A program made the position numbers and the translations under genes. The notes below the pieces were generated by a model. It saw only the letters and a list, made by a program, of their open reading frames with translations. It had not been told where the DNA came from and made no database searches. 64,000 nt of DNA from CALMFG01 sp963674805 (GTDB lineage: Bacteria > Bacillota > Clostridia > Christensenellales > CALMFG01): assembly GCA_963674805.2 (NCBI GenBank), contig CAXXNY010000022.1, positions 205,446 to 269,445 on the forward strand, read 5' to 3'. This document shows, piece after piece, positions 34,909 through 43,319 of the stretch; position 1 is the stretch's first letter, and every line of letters starts with the position of its first letter.

Positions 34909-35625
34909 GAAAGTCTATTTATCATCATCCCAGCATATAACGAGCAGGCAAACATCAAAAATGTCATAGCGGATTGGTATCCGGTGGTTGAGAATCACAA
35001 TGGAAAAGGCGAATCAAGATTGGTCATTATTGATGATGGGTCAACCGATGCGACATACGAGATTATGAAAGGCTTAGCCGAGGATAAACCGCTTTTTGTC
35101 CCATTGACAAAGCCCAATGCCGGGCACGGCGCAACACTGTTATACGGGTATGATTATGCGATCAAAAACGGCGCCGACTATATCTTCCAAACTGATTCGG
35201 ATGGACAGACCCTGCCTGAAGAATTCGGACAGTTTTGGGATATCCGAAATCAACATGATATGGTGATCGGCTCACGTGACACAAGGCAGGACGGGCTTTC
35301 ACGCGTCTTCGTCACTAAAATTCTAAAAGCCGTCATCTTTTTAAGCTTTCATGTTGTTATAAGGGACGCAAACACGCCGTTCCGGCTGATGAAAACTGAT
35401 ATGCTGAAAAATATCATCCCGCTGATCCCGAAAGACTATAATCTTTCCAACGTACTGATTTCGGTTTTATATGCGAAAAAGGCCTACAGCGTGAAGTATA
35501 TTTCCATTACTTTCAGGCAGCGGCAGGGCGGCATAAACTCCATTAACATTAAGAAGATATTTGGAATCGGCAAGCAGGCGCTCAAAGATTTCAGTGCAAT
35601 CAATAAGGTCATAAAGCGTTCATAA
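34906..35625 (+). CDS. GT2 family glycosyltransferase (polyprenyl-phosphate type)
   Basis: A 239-residue GT-A protein without membrane helices: LFIIIPAYNEQANI, VIIDDGSTDAT, KPNAGHGATLLYGYDYAI, QTDSDGQTLPEEF (metal-binding DSD) and QRQGGINSINIKK. It probably makes a polyprenyl-phosphate sugar used by the GT-C enzyme encoded just before it. Start chosen at TTG from the Shine-Dalgarno position. Confidence 0.9.
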   Translation: MESLFIIIPAYNEQANIKNVIADWYPVVENHNGKGESRLVIIDDGSTDATYEIMKGLAEDKPLFVPLTKPNAGHGATLLYGYDYAIKNGADYIFQTDSDGQTLPEEFGQFWDIRNQHDMVIGSRDTRQDGLSRVFVTKILKAVIFLSFHVVIRDANTPFRLMKTDMLKNIIPLIPKDYNLSNVLISVLYAKKAYSVKYISITFRQRQGGINSINIKKIFGIGKQALKDFSAINKVIKRS

Positions 35626-35650
35626 AGATGCAATTAAGGGGAAACTTGTA

Positions 35651-36769
35651 GTGTATGATTATTTAATTGTCGGGTCTGGATTGTTCGGCGCAATCATAGC
35701 CCATGAGCTGAAAGAAGCCGGCAAGAATGTCCTTGTCATTGAAAAGCGCCCGCATATCGGCGGGAATATCTATACAAAAGAGATTGAGCAAATTCAGGTG
35801 CATCAATACGGTCCGCATATCTTTCACACGAGCGATAAAGGTGTTTGGGATTATATACAGAAATTTGCTGAGTTTAACCGGTATACGAATTCGCCGATCG
35901 CAAGATATTACTCGGAAAGTTATAATCTCCCTTTTAACATGAATACCTTTCATCAGATGTGGGGTGTCACGACGCCGGAAGAGGCCAGGCAAAAACTGCA
36001 GGAACAGATTGCCGAAGCGAATATTACATCCCCAGGCAATCTTGAAGAGCAGGCGCTTTCGATGGTTGGCACGGACATCTATGAGAAGCTGATAAAAGGA
36101 TATACCCAAAAGCAATGGGGACGGTCCTGTACCGAACTACCCCCGTTTATTATCAAACGTCTGCCGGTAAGGTTTGTTTATGATAACAATTACTTTAATG
36201 ATATTTATCAGGGGATACCGATCGACGGGTATACTCAGATTATCGAAAAAATGCTTAACGGCGTTGAGGTAAGGCTGAACACAGACTTTTTTTCCGATCG
36301 AAAATCGCTTGTTTCACAGGCAAAGCGTATTATTTTCACCGGCATGATTGATGAATACTACGAATACTGCTTTGGTGAGCTGGAGTACCGGTCATTGCGA
36401 TTTGAAAAAGAAGTATTGGATTGTGGTAATTATCAGGGAAACGCGGTGATCAATTATACGGCCTTTGAAGTCCCCTATACCCGGATTATAGAACATAAAC
36501 ATTTTGAACTTCAGTGTCAGGGCGAATGCAAAACAAAAAAAACCGTCATTACGCACGAATATCCGGCAAAATGGCAAAAAGGCGATGAACCGTATTACCC
36601 GGTAAACGACCAGAAAAATGATGACCTGTACAACCGTTACTTATCCCTTTCGAAGGAAGAACAAAACGTCGTTTTCGGCGGGCGGCTCGGTCTCTACAAA
36701 TACTTGGATATGCACGTTGTCGTTGCAAAAGCCTTAGAATGTGTCAGGTGTGAATTGAATGAAAATTAA
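35651..36769 (+). CDS. glf: UDP-galactopyranose mutase
   Basis: A 372-residue flavoenzyme that interconverts UDP-galactopyranose and UDP-galactofuranose. The FAD-binding VGSGLFGAIIAHEL (7-20) is followed by EKRPHIGGN, and the family segments GPHIFHTS (histidine over the flavin), MWGVTTPEEA, YTQKQWGRS, RLPVRF and YYPVNDQKN are all present. It starts at GTG behind AAGGGG. It implies that a galactofuranose-containing surface glycan is made; UDP-galactose could come from the Leloir genes at 9.5-11.6 kb together with a galE elsewhere. Confidence 0.97.
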   Translation: MYDYLIVGSGLFGAIIAHELKEAGKNVLVIEKRPHIGGNIYTKEIEQIQVHQYGPHIFHTSDKGVWDYIQKFAEFNRYTNSPIARYYSESYNLPFNMNTFHQMWGVTTPEEARQKLQEQIAEANITSPGNLEEQALSMVGTDIYEKLIKGYTQKQWGRSCTELPPFIIKRLPVRFVYDNNYFNDIYQGIPIDGYTQIIEKMLNGVEVRLNTDFFSDRKSLVSQAKRIIFTGMIDEYYEYCFGELEYRSLRFEKEVLDCGNYQGNAVINYTAFEVPYTRIIEHKHFELQCQGECKTKKTVITHEYPAKWQKGDEPYYPVNDQKNDDLYNRYLSLSKEEQNVVFGGRLGLYKYLDMHVVVAKALECVRCELNEN

Positions 36770-37226
36770 AGAGCTTATAAAAAAATATTACAGCGTCATC
36801 ATGTACCTTATTTTTGGCGCACTCACAACAGCGGTTAATGTCGCAGTCTATCATGCATGCTACACATATGTTGATTTATCCAATACATTGAGCACCGTGA
36901 TTGCATGGGTTGCAGCTGTCACCTTTGCCTTTTTCACAAACAAAGCATTCGTATTTAACAGCAAATCATGGGAAACGAAGGTCGTTATAAGTGAAGGGGC
37001 TAAGTTTTATGCCAGCCGTATTGGCACTGGTATCATTGAGCTTGGTTTAATGTATCTGCTCGTCGATGTTCTTGGGTTTGCGGGCACTTTGATGAAGCTT
37101 CTTGTTAACATCATTGTGATTATCTTAAACTATGTATTCAGCAAGCTGATTGTTTTCCGGAATACACCCACGGCGGATAATTCCGATGATAAAAAAAGCG
37201 AAGCAGGCTTTCCGGAATCGGATTGA
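36759..37226 (+). CDS. GtrA family membrane protein
   Basis: A 155-residue protein with four transmembrane helices (YLIFGALTTAVNVAVYHAC; TVIAWVAAVTFAFFTNKAFVF; RIGTGIIELGLMYLLVDVLGF; VNIIVIILNYVFSKLIVF), the classic GtrA layout. GtrA proteins are thought to flip polyprenyl-phosphate-linked sugars or assist GT-C transferases. It overlaps glf by 11 bp and closes the operon. A polar, acidic tail follows the last helix. Confidence 0.92.
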   Translation: MKIKELIKKYYSVIMYLIFGALTTAVNVAVYHACYTYVDLSNTLSTVIAWVAAVTFAFFTNKAFVFNSKSWETKVVISEGAKFYASRIGTGIIELGLMYLLVDVLGFAGTLMKLLVNIIVIILNYVFSKLIVFRNTPTADNSDDKKSEAGFPESD

Positions 37227-37283
37227 TACACTGCCTGATTACAAAATACACTCATTCAAACTATATGAGGCAATCTCCTATAT

Positions 37284-37340
37284 ATAGAAAGAAAGCACAA
37301 CCGTTCATATCGTATCAATACGTATCCTGTTGCGCTTTCT
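37284..37340 (-). terminator. Terminator of polyol operon 2
   Basis: AGAAAGCACAAC (37290-37301) pairs with GTTGCGCTTTCT (37329-37340) with one mismatch around an inner palindromic segment, followed on the minus strand by a T-rich stretch. It lies between convergent gtrA and the UroD-like gene. Confidence 0.65.
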
Positions 37341-37375
37341 CTATTGATGATTCATTAATCCCTAAGCCAGCAAAC

Positions 37376-38608
37376 CTACTTTTCAACCAGTTCCATGGTC
37401 ATTTTTGCCCATTCATCCAGCACTTCGACTTTACCGCCTACCGTGCTGATGTCTTTTAATATCATCTCGGCATTGGTGCCGTTCTTCTCGCATGCCGCCA
37501 TGACCCGTGTCATTTGGTCCAGCGCCGCCTGCCTGTCCAGCTCCCCGGTCGCGATAAAGGCCGGATTCGGTTTGCACGAATAAACATATTCCCCGTTAAT
37601 CAGTTCGGCGCTTTTTTCGATATCAGCCCAAGGACTGCAGGAAATCTTACGCACATTATTGATCTTTTTAATATACGGAATCACATTTTGAAGCGGTTCG
37701 CAGCAGCCGTAGTACATCAGCCCGAAACGCTCGTACAACGGCTTTACCAGATCAATCTCAAACTCGTCATGCATCTGCGGCGATACCGTGGAGAATATCT
37801 GCGCCATGCCGAATGCCCAGGTATCTTTCGCACGCGGCTTTTCGGGGTTATACCCTGCCGCCGGAAGCTCATCGGTATACGCGCCGGTGCAATGCACATA
37901 CTGCAGGTCCGCATCCAAAATACCCAGAGCTTCACACTGGTCAATCGTATTCATCGTGATGTCCACAAACTTGTTCACGATCTTCTTTGTGAATTCAGGA
38001 TTATCGATAATATCCCACAGGATTTTATCGGCCGGACGCATTTGCGCAATCCGGTCCCAGACGCCGCCGTGCACTTCAATCCCCTTAATGCGCGGCTTGA
38101 TGATGTCGCCGAAGATGTCATTACAGCGCGCCATCTGCCGTTCATTCAATTCGCGGTCAACCGTGATGGTATCATAACTCATTTTAGCCAGTGCTGCTTC
38201 ATCAGGAATCTCATCATGATAGGCGTGGGAAACAATATCGTTGCCGTCGCCGGCGTCGATAATATCCTCGACAATATTCATGCCGTATTTAAGCCCACTG
38301 ACAGCCACCGGAATATCCACGCGGCTTTCCACCACCATATCCACCGGAAAATGGCGCCAGCGGTACAGCAGCTTTTTAATCCAGAGTTCTACGCTGCGTA
38401 AAAACGCATCTTCGCATTCCAGACGCATTTCATCCGTACGACAAATTTCATGCCAGGGCAGCTGGTCAATCGTCACCAGCGGCCTCACTGGTCTAAGCCC
38501 GTTATGCTCAATCCACATCTGCCGTTTTTGCTCTTGAACCGGTAATGCCGCTATTTCAGCCAGCTTTCCTGCCAACTCACGAATTATCTGCTCATCTTTC
38601 TTTATCAT
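37376..38608 (-). CDS. UroD-like family protein (uroporphyrinogen decarboxylase/corrinoid methyltransferase fold)
   Basis: A 410-residue protein with the UroD/MtaA TIM-barrel pattern (IKGIEVHGGVWDRIAQ, VDITMNTIDQCEALG, LVKPLYERFGLMYYGCCEPL, VYSCKPNPAF). The zinc-ligand region of MtaA-type methyltransferases is here GCCEPL, with further Cys in KISCSPWAD and SCKP, so metal binding is likely, while heme-pathway UroD residues are not evident. I chose the ATG at 38608 (AAAGGA 7 nt upstream) over 38650. It ends the sugar/polyol operon, an unusual place for a UroD relative. Function unknown; demethylation of a methylated sugar or a non-corrinoid lyase role are possible. Confidence 0.72.
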   Translation of the reverse strand: MIKKDEQIIRELAGKLAEIAALPVQEQKRQMWIEHNGLRPVRPLVTIDQLPWHEICRTDEMRLECEDAFLRSVELWIKKLLYRWRHFPVDMVVESRVDIPVAVSGLKYGMNIVEDIIDAGDGNDIVSHAYHDEIPDEAALAKMSYDTITVDRELNERQMARCNDIFGDIIKPRIKGIEVHGGVWDRIAQMRPADKILWDIIDNPEFTKKIVNKFVDITMNTIDQCEALGILDADLQYVHCTGAYTDELPAAGYNPEKPRAKDTWAFGMAQIFSTVSPQMHDEFEIDLVKPLYERFGLMYYGCCEPLQNVIPYIKKINNVRKISCSPWADIEKSAELINGEYVYSCKPNPAFIATGELDRQAALDQMTRVMAACEKNGTNAEMILKDISTVGGKVEVLDEWAKMTMELVEK

Positions 38609-38698
38609 GGCGATTCCTTTCATATCCGCTTTCTGAACGGCGCGTTTCATCCACGCAGAAATGATACCCTAATCCTGCTTCGCTCTGAATCTTTCCCC

Positions 38699-39967
38699 TT
38701 ATATTTGTTTCGCCTGCTCCAATAGCACTTTTTCAGCTTCAGCGGACCAAAGCCCGTTGTGTTTTTTTGTAATCTCTGCTAACTGTTTAAACATCGCATC
38801 GCTCTTTCCGAGTTTTTCGAAGTCAGCTATTGCGACAAGATCCAGTTCGAGATTGGTATAAATCAGCTTCTTACCACCGCTTATTTTCGGCAGGTTCAAG
38901 GTCGTTTCTGCAACGCTGTTCAGCCCGCCGATATGCGTCACCATAACCGCCGGATTCACCTTGTTTTCGCCCATCAGCATTAACGACTCAATCATGTGCG
39001 CCGTGTTTCCGCCGCTGGTTCCGGCAATATGCGTTGAAGCATAGTGGACGTTATAAAAATTAAGGTTTGCAGCAAACGCCTTATCCGTCGGACCCGCAAA
39101 GAAGTTCAAGCATCCGTCATAGCCTAAAATCCGGTCGCCTAATTCTACCACAGGCTGTACGGGAGCGAATACGAAAACATCATCATAGCCTTCGCCGCCA
39201 TTGATGGATAATAATTGGTTCACCTGTTCATCCATACTCATACCACCGGTATTTACATAATGCAATTCAATCCCGATTGCTTTTGCACCTTCCACCGTAA
39301 AGATATTCTTCGCATTCTCGAGTCTTTCTTCATTAATATCCGTCACAACAATACGTCCCGGATTTCGATCACAGTGCATCGCATAGTCCAGTGCACCCAA
39401 TCCCATTGGTCCGACACCGGCAAGGATCGCCATGGAGCCACCTTCTACGACACCCATTTTATGCGCGTAGGTTTCTTTATCAATATGATAGAACGCCTGA
39501 TATCCCGCAACGATGCAGGACATCGGTTCTGCCAGCGATGCCTTAAAATACGCATCGCCTTCATATCCCAAGAGGCACCCCTTCTCCATCACGATACCCG
39601 GAATGACAATATAGGTTGCATCGCCGCCAAAATCCGTAAAGGAGTAGCCAGGGGCATAGCCCTTATCTAAATAGTTAATGTTCGGCTGAATCGAAAACTT
39701 TTGACCGGGTTTAAACTGGTCCTGCCACTTCTTGCCGACTGCGACGATTTTACCCGAAAATTCATGGCCGACAATAATCGGATTTTGGTCAATATCCTCG
39801 GGCACCCGTTTATGCGTATTTCCCTGAATCGCCGCCTTATAGGTGGACATACAAATGCTGTCCGTAATTACCTGCGCCAATATTTCATCATCATTGATTT
39901 CTCTTAAGTTAAAGCTGTCCAGCCTTAAATCACTTTTCCCGTATAATCGAACTGCTTTTGTCTCCAC
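38699..39967 (-). CDS. SorE-like sugar-phosphate reductase (L-sorbose-1-phosphate reductase type, MDR family)
   Basis: A 422-residue MDR oxidoreductase. The start resembles SorE closely (AVRLYGKSDLRLDSF, DSICMSTYKAAIQGNTHKRVP) and differs from classic alcohol dehydrogenases because the catalytic Cys stands in SICMSTYK with GHEFSG following. A Rossmann GVGPMG turn lies in the middle. SorE interconverts L-sorbose 1-phosphate and glucitol 6-phosphate. The GTG at 39965-39967 is chosen because GGAGG sits 5 nt before it; an in-frame start at 40054 would lie inside the preceding gene. In an operon with two kinases and an MtlD-like enzyme, a ketose-phosphate/polyol-phosphate step is likely. Confidence 0.78.
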   Translation of the reverse strand: METKAVRLYGKSDLRLDSFNLREINDDEILAQVITDSICMSTYKAAIQGNTHKRVPEDIDQNPIIVGHEFSGKIVAVGKKWQDQFKPGQKFSIQPNINYLDKGYAPGYSFTDFGGDATYIVIPGIVMEKGCLLGYEGDAYFKASLAEPMSCIVAGYQAFYHIDKETYAHKMGVVEGGSMAILAGVGPMGLGALDYAMHCDRNPGRIVVTDINEERLENAKNIFTVEGAKAIGIELHYVNTGGMSMDEQVNQLLSINGGEGYDDVFVFAPVQPVVELGDRILGYDGCLNFFAGPTDKAFAANLNFYNVHYASTHIAGTSGGNTAHMIESLMLMGENKVNPAVMVTHIGGLNSVAETTLNLPKISGGKKLIYTNLELDLVAIADFEKLGKSDAMFKQLAEITKKHNGLWSAEAEKVLLEQAKQI

Positions 39968-39981
39968 GATGTCCTCCAGTG

Positions 39982-41679
39982 TTATTTGATATACCCATGT
40001 GCATACATAATGCCCGTTACCCATACCGATGCCATGCCCACAACGCCCGTGCATTTAGTGGTATGCGCCCCCGCATCTTCAAAGTCATTTCTGACTGCCT
40101 TTGTTCTTAAGCAGTAACATCTGCCGAATATTTCTTCATGGATGTTACAGCAGATAACTGTTCCATATGTCTTAATATACTGGTCCCTTAATTCCTGCGC
40201 CATCATATAAGATTCATACTGGGCTTTCTTGTCGCCGTCAATCTTCATCTCTTTCATCCTGCGGCCGACAATACTCCCCATATACATGACGCCGCCGGCA
40301 TATCCGCCGCAAACGCCGTCGCCTGTAATCGCCATTCCGCCTGAGAATCCGCTTGCCGCCTGAAACAGCATGTCATTCGGCTGCTCCGTCAATTCAAACA
40401 TCGCTATCAATAAGCACTGCGCACAGCCTTTATAAACCTTTTCAGCGTTGAACCCCAAATGATATGCTTTTTGCATCAGCTCAATTTTTCTGTCCGGTTC
40501 TGTTTCGCCGCTTAATGCGCGCTGATAATGCGCTTCAATCATGCCGATTAATTCCGGCTCGTTTTCCAGCTCGCAGTACTTTTCCACCGCTTTTTTGATG
40601 CCGTAGTACTCCGCATACTCCCTCACCATCGCCGCATTCTTATCGGTCTCATCCCCGAAAAGAAAGGCATGCGCAATCGCCTTTGTCAGGTAATAGGGAT
40701 ACACACCGTTGTCTTTACAGAGCAGTGCAGGCCCGATTAAACGGTCGGCCTTCTTCAGCTTCCGGATTGGGTCTGCTCCGACGCGCGTCACTTTATCCAT
40801 TAAAATCGGATTTGCCATGTTCTCCAAAACCGCTTTTTGCCACTTATCAAGGTCCTCTTTTTCAAAACCGTATACCTTTGACAGCGCTTCACATACCTCG
40901 TTTAGCGCCCCTATCGCGTTTTTCTGAATCTCTTCGTCTTTTGTGCAGGCTTCTACATATTCATATCCTTTTTGGAATCCCAGATAGGAATACAGTGCGT
41001 GCACCATATTATAGGTATACAATTTGCGCACTTCCTCGGCATGAATATTCTCGGTATATTCAATCCCGTCAACCGAAGCAGGGTCTCCCTTAAAACCCGT
41101 TTTATCCAGCGTCAGTGTTTCATAGCCGTTGGTTAAAACAACCAGCGGGTCTTCTTTTATCATTTCTTCGCTCGGCTGTACCGCCATGCGAATTACAAGC
41201 GAATCAATTAATCCAACATAGGCGTCGAAGTACTGCTTTTGTGCGTCGCTTAAGATACCTGTCAGCGTTTTTCGCATCAGCTTTGAGGGCCCAGGAATAT
41301 TAGCACACATGATAATATCCAGCGGTTTCTCAATGCCAGTGTCGATCCGGTTTTGAATAATCTTGGCGATATCCATCGCGACCGCTTCAAATATTCCGGG
41401 AAATATTGCCAGCGCCATTAAAGACACCTCGGCCGCCTGCCCGATTATCTTTGCCTTATCGCTGCTGTGAATCGCTGAGCAATTCTTGACCACTGTTTTC
41501 TGCTTTGTTTTTTCGTTCCGGTACTTCAGTACAGTATACTGCCCTCTGCTGTTCAGTTCCTGAACCAGCGGTTCGTCCGCGTCAATAAATACCAGCTCAT
41601 AGCCGGCATCATAAAAAATCTCGCCCACAAAGCCACGGCCGATTTTTCCCGCACCCCAAATGATAATCTTCTTCGCCAT
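39982..41679 (-). CDS. Mannitol dehydrogenase-family enzyme fused to a C_GCAxxG_C_C cysteine-rich domain
   Basis: A 565-residue two-part protein. Residues 1 to about 385 are an MtlD-like dehydrogenase (IIIWGAGKIGRGF at 5-17, NIHAEEVRKLYTYNM, RLIGPALLCK). Residues about 400-565 match the C_GCAxxG_C_C redox family: GCAQC (Cys419, 422), DGVCGG (Cys457), ICCN (510, 511), CYC (521, 523) and TKC (543), with hydrophobic Gly-rich stretches between. The fusion suggests that polyol-phosphate oxidation is linked to a metal or thiol electron carrier rather than only NAD. It is a paralogue of the partial gene at 1-1088. Start ATG after GGAGAGG. Confidence 0.85.
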   Translation of the reverse strand: MAKKIIIWGAGKIGRGFVGEIFYDAGYELVFIDADEPLVQELNSRGQYTVLKYRNEKTKQKTVVKNCSAIHSSDKAKIIGQAAEVSLMALAIFPGIFEAVAMDIAKIIQNRIDTGIEKPLDIIMCANIPGPSKLMRKTLTGILSDAQKQYFDAYVGLIDSLVIRMAVQPSEEMIKEDPLVVLTNGYETLTLDKTGFKGDPASVDGIEYTENIHAEEVRKLYTYNMVHALYSYLGFQKGYEYVEACTKDEEIQKNAIGALNEVCEALSKVYGFEKEDLDKWQKAVLENMANPILMDKVTRVGADPIRKLKKADRLIGPALLCKDNGVYPYYLTKAIAHAFLFGDETDKNAAMVREYAEYYGIKKAVEKYCELENEPELIGMIEAHYQRALSGETEPDRKIELMQKAYHLGFNAEKVYKGCAQCLLIAMFELTEQPNDMLFQAASGFSGGMAITGDGVCGGYAGGVMYMGSIVGRRMKEMKIDGDKKAQYESYMMAQELRDQYIKTYGTVICCNIHEEIFGRCYCLRTKAVRNDFEDAGAHTTKCTGVVGMASVWVTGIMYAHGYIK

Positions 41680-41813
41680 AAAACCTCTCCTTAAATTGTG
41701 AAATATTTAATCTGAAATCAAGCTGTCCGCTTTGATTGTTTGTACGGGTAATTTAATATCCAAAGAATTCATTAAACAGGCAATATAAAAGCTTTTTTTC
41801 AGCTGTACGCCGT

Positions 41814-42251
41814 CTATTCAATAACCCCTTTTGAAATAATAACATTCGCATAAATCGCTTCTTCTCCGGTTTGGATGATCGCGTATGCTTTTTTTGCTTC
41901 CTGATAAAATTGGCCCCGCTCATAAAACTCAATCAGGTCACCGCTTTCGGGGTAATGCTGGTTGACGACTTTTTTATATTCATCCCATATCTTGATATCA
42001 AGGTCTTGGTCACAGGCCATCAGTTTGACCGGTTTATCGCAGTCCTTTTGCAGCGGAATGATTTGGAGGATCGCATCCAACAGCGCAACAGCACCGATGC
42101 CGTCGGCACGAATCAGTCTGCCTTTCCCCTCATCCGCAAATTTCTGTCCAGTGAAGTTACCGTCGCCCAGGACGATACTGTCTGTATGCCCCATTTCACA
42201 AAGTGTTTTGATTAATTCAGGTGAAAGAATCTTAGGTATATTTTTTAGCAT
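41814..42251 (-). CDS. RbsD/FucU family mutarotase
   Basis: A 145-residue protein. The opening MLKNIPKILSPELIKTLCEMGH and SIVLGDGNF match FucU-type mutarotases, with the catalytic His in EMGH, and the C-terminal AYAIIQTGEEAIYANVIISKG is the family ending. These decameric enzymes equilibrate anomers of an imported sugar so kinases can use it. Encoded between the PfkB kinase and the fused dehydrogenase. Confidence 0.92.
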   Translation of the reverse strand: MLKNIPKILSPELIKTLCEMGHTDSIVLGDGNFTGQKFADEGKGRLIRADGIGAVALLDAILQIIPLQKDCDKPVKLMACDQDLDIKIWDEYKKVVNQHYPESGDLIEFYERGQFYQEAKKAYAIIQTGEEAIYANVIISKGVIE

Positions 42252-42297
42252 TGATTATTGATGCTCCTTTACTTGATGTTCCGTTATTGAATCGCAA

Positions 42298-43269
42298 TCA
42301 GTTCCTGGCAGACGCTATGAATGCGTTAATCTCATTTTTAGTCGGCATGCCCGGAATCCCCCCGCGTTTGGTGACGCAAAGTGCCGCGGCCGCATTTGCA
42401 AACTTAAGCATTGCTTCTAACTCGCTTTCAGATAATTGCGCAATGGGTTTGTTTGCTGCAGCAAACTGCGCCAGAAACGATCCAAAGCAGGCGTCTCCTG
42501 CCCCGGTGGTATCGACGGCAGTCACTTTGTAGGCGTCAACATGCCCTTTTCCGTTTTTCATATAAAAACTTGAGCCTTCGTTCCCCAGTGTCAAAATAAT
42601 CAGCTGCGGCCCCATCTCTATCAGGGCCTCGGCGCCCTTTTCCCATTCGGGTACGTCATATCCGGTAATGAGCGCCAGCTCTTCCTCTGATATTTTCATA
42701 ATATCGGCGTATGCGATTGCTTTTTTAATCTGCTCCAAACCGGATGCCTGGTCAGGCCACATCATTTCGCGCCAGTTTGGATCGAATACAACAATTTTAT
42801 TTTTCTCTTTTGCGTAACGCACTGCCGCCCAGTTTGTTTCCCGAGAGTCTCCGCCGGTCAATGCAGGCGATGAAAAATGGAATATCTTTGTCTGGTCAAT
42901 CAGGTTTAGGTCCAGTTCATTCATACCCAGCATGGTATCCGCCGCGCCTTCCCGGTAGAAAACAAAACTTCTTTCGCCGTCTTCTTCCAACTGGACAAAA
43001 GCCGCCGTGGTGTAATAGTCATCTGACAGAACAAGACCGTCTGTACAAACCTTTTTATCTTTTAATGTTTTCAGCAGGAACCTGCCAAAACTATCGTTTC
43101 CAACCTTGCCGATAAACGCGCATTCTGCTCCCAGCTGTGCCGCAGCAACAACTAAGTTTGGAACGCCGCCGCCGGGGTTCCTTTCATAGAGCAGATTCCC
43201 GCTTTCGGATTTGCCATACGGTGTAAAATCGATTAATATTTCACCCAGGCCAAGAATATCAAAACTCAC
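42298..43269 (-). CDS. PfkB-family carbohydrate kinase (fructokinase-like)
   Basis: A 323-residue ribokinase-fold kinase: GLGEILIDF start, GGGVPNLVVAAAQLG (PfkB signature 1, with Pro in place of the usual Ala), GKVGNDSFGRFL, LGNEGS and the ATP/anion-hole signature DTTGAGDACFGSF (about 250-262) with catalytic Asp. Translation starts at GTG behind GAGGA. It may phosphorylate a ketose or a ketose phosphate produced in this operon. Confidence 0.92.
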   Translation of the reverse strand: MSFDILGLGEILIDFTPYGKSESGNLLYERNPGGGVPNLVVAAAQLGAECAFIGKVGNDSFGRFLLKTLKDKKVCTDGLVLSDDYYTTAAFVQLEEDGERSFVFYREGAADTMLGMNELDLNLIDQTKIFHFSSPALTGGDSRETNWAAVRYAKEKNKIVVFDPNWREMMWPDQASGLEQIKKAIAYADIMKISEEELALITGYDVPEWEKGAEALIEMGPQLIILTLGNEGSSFYMKNGKGHVDAYKVTAVDTTGAGDACFGSFLAQFAAANKPIAQLSESELEAMLKFANAAAALCVTKRGGIPGMPTKNEINAFIASARN

Positions 43270-43319
43270 TGCTTGTCCTCTTTTCCAAATAAAATATAAT
43301 AATGCCGCTAATAATATTC

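Noticed and set aside
38036..38052. TTGCGCAA match resembling the LacI operator
   Set aside because: It lies inside the UroD-like coding sequence, lacks the outer CG arms and is far from any promoter; chance is likely.
37514..38401. A 295-residue plus-strand open frame
   Set aside because: It is antisense to the UroD-like gene, has no family features or Shine-Dalgarno, and its composition (His/Arg-rich) is that of a complementary-strand shadow.
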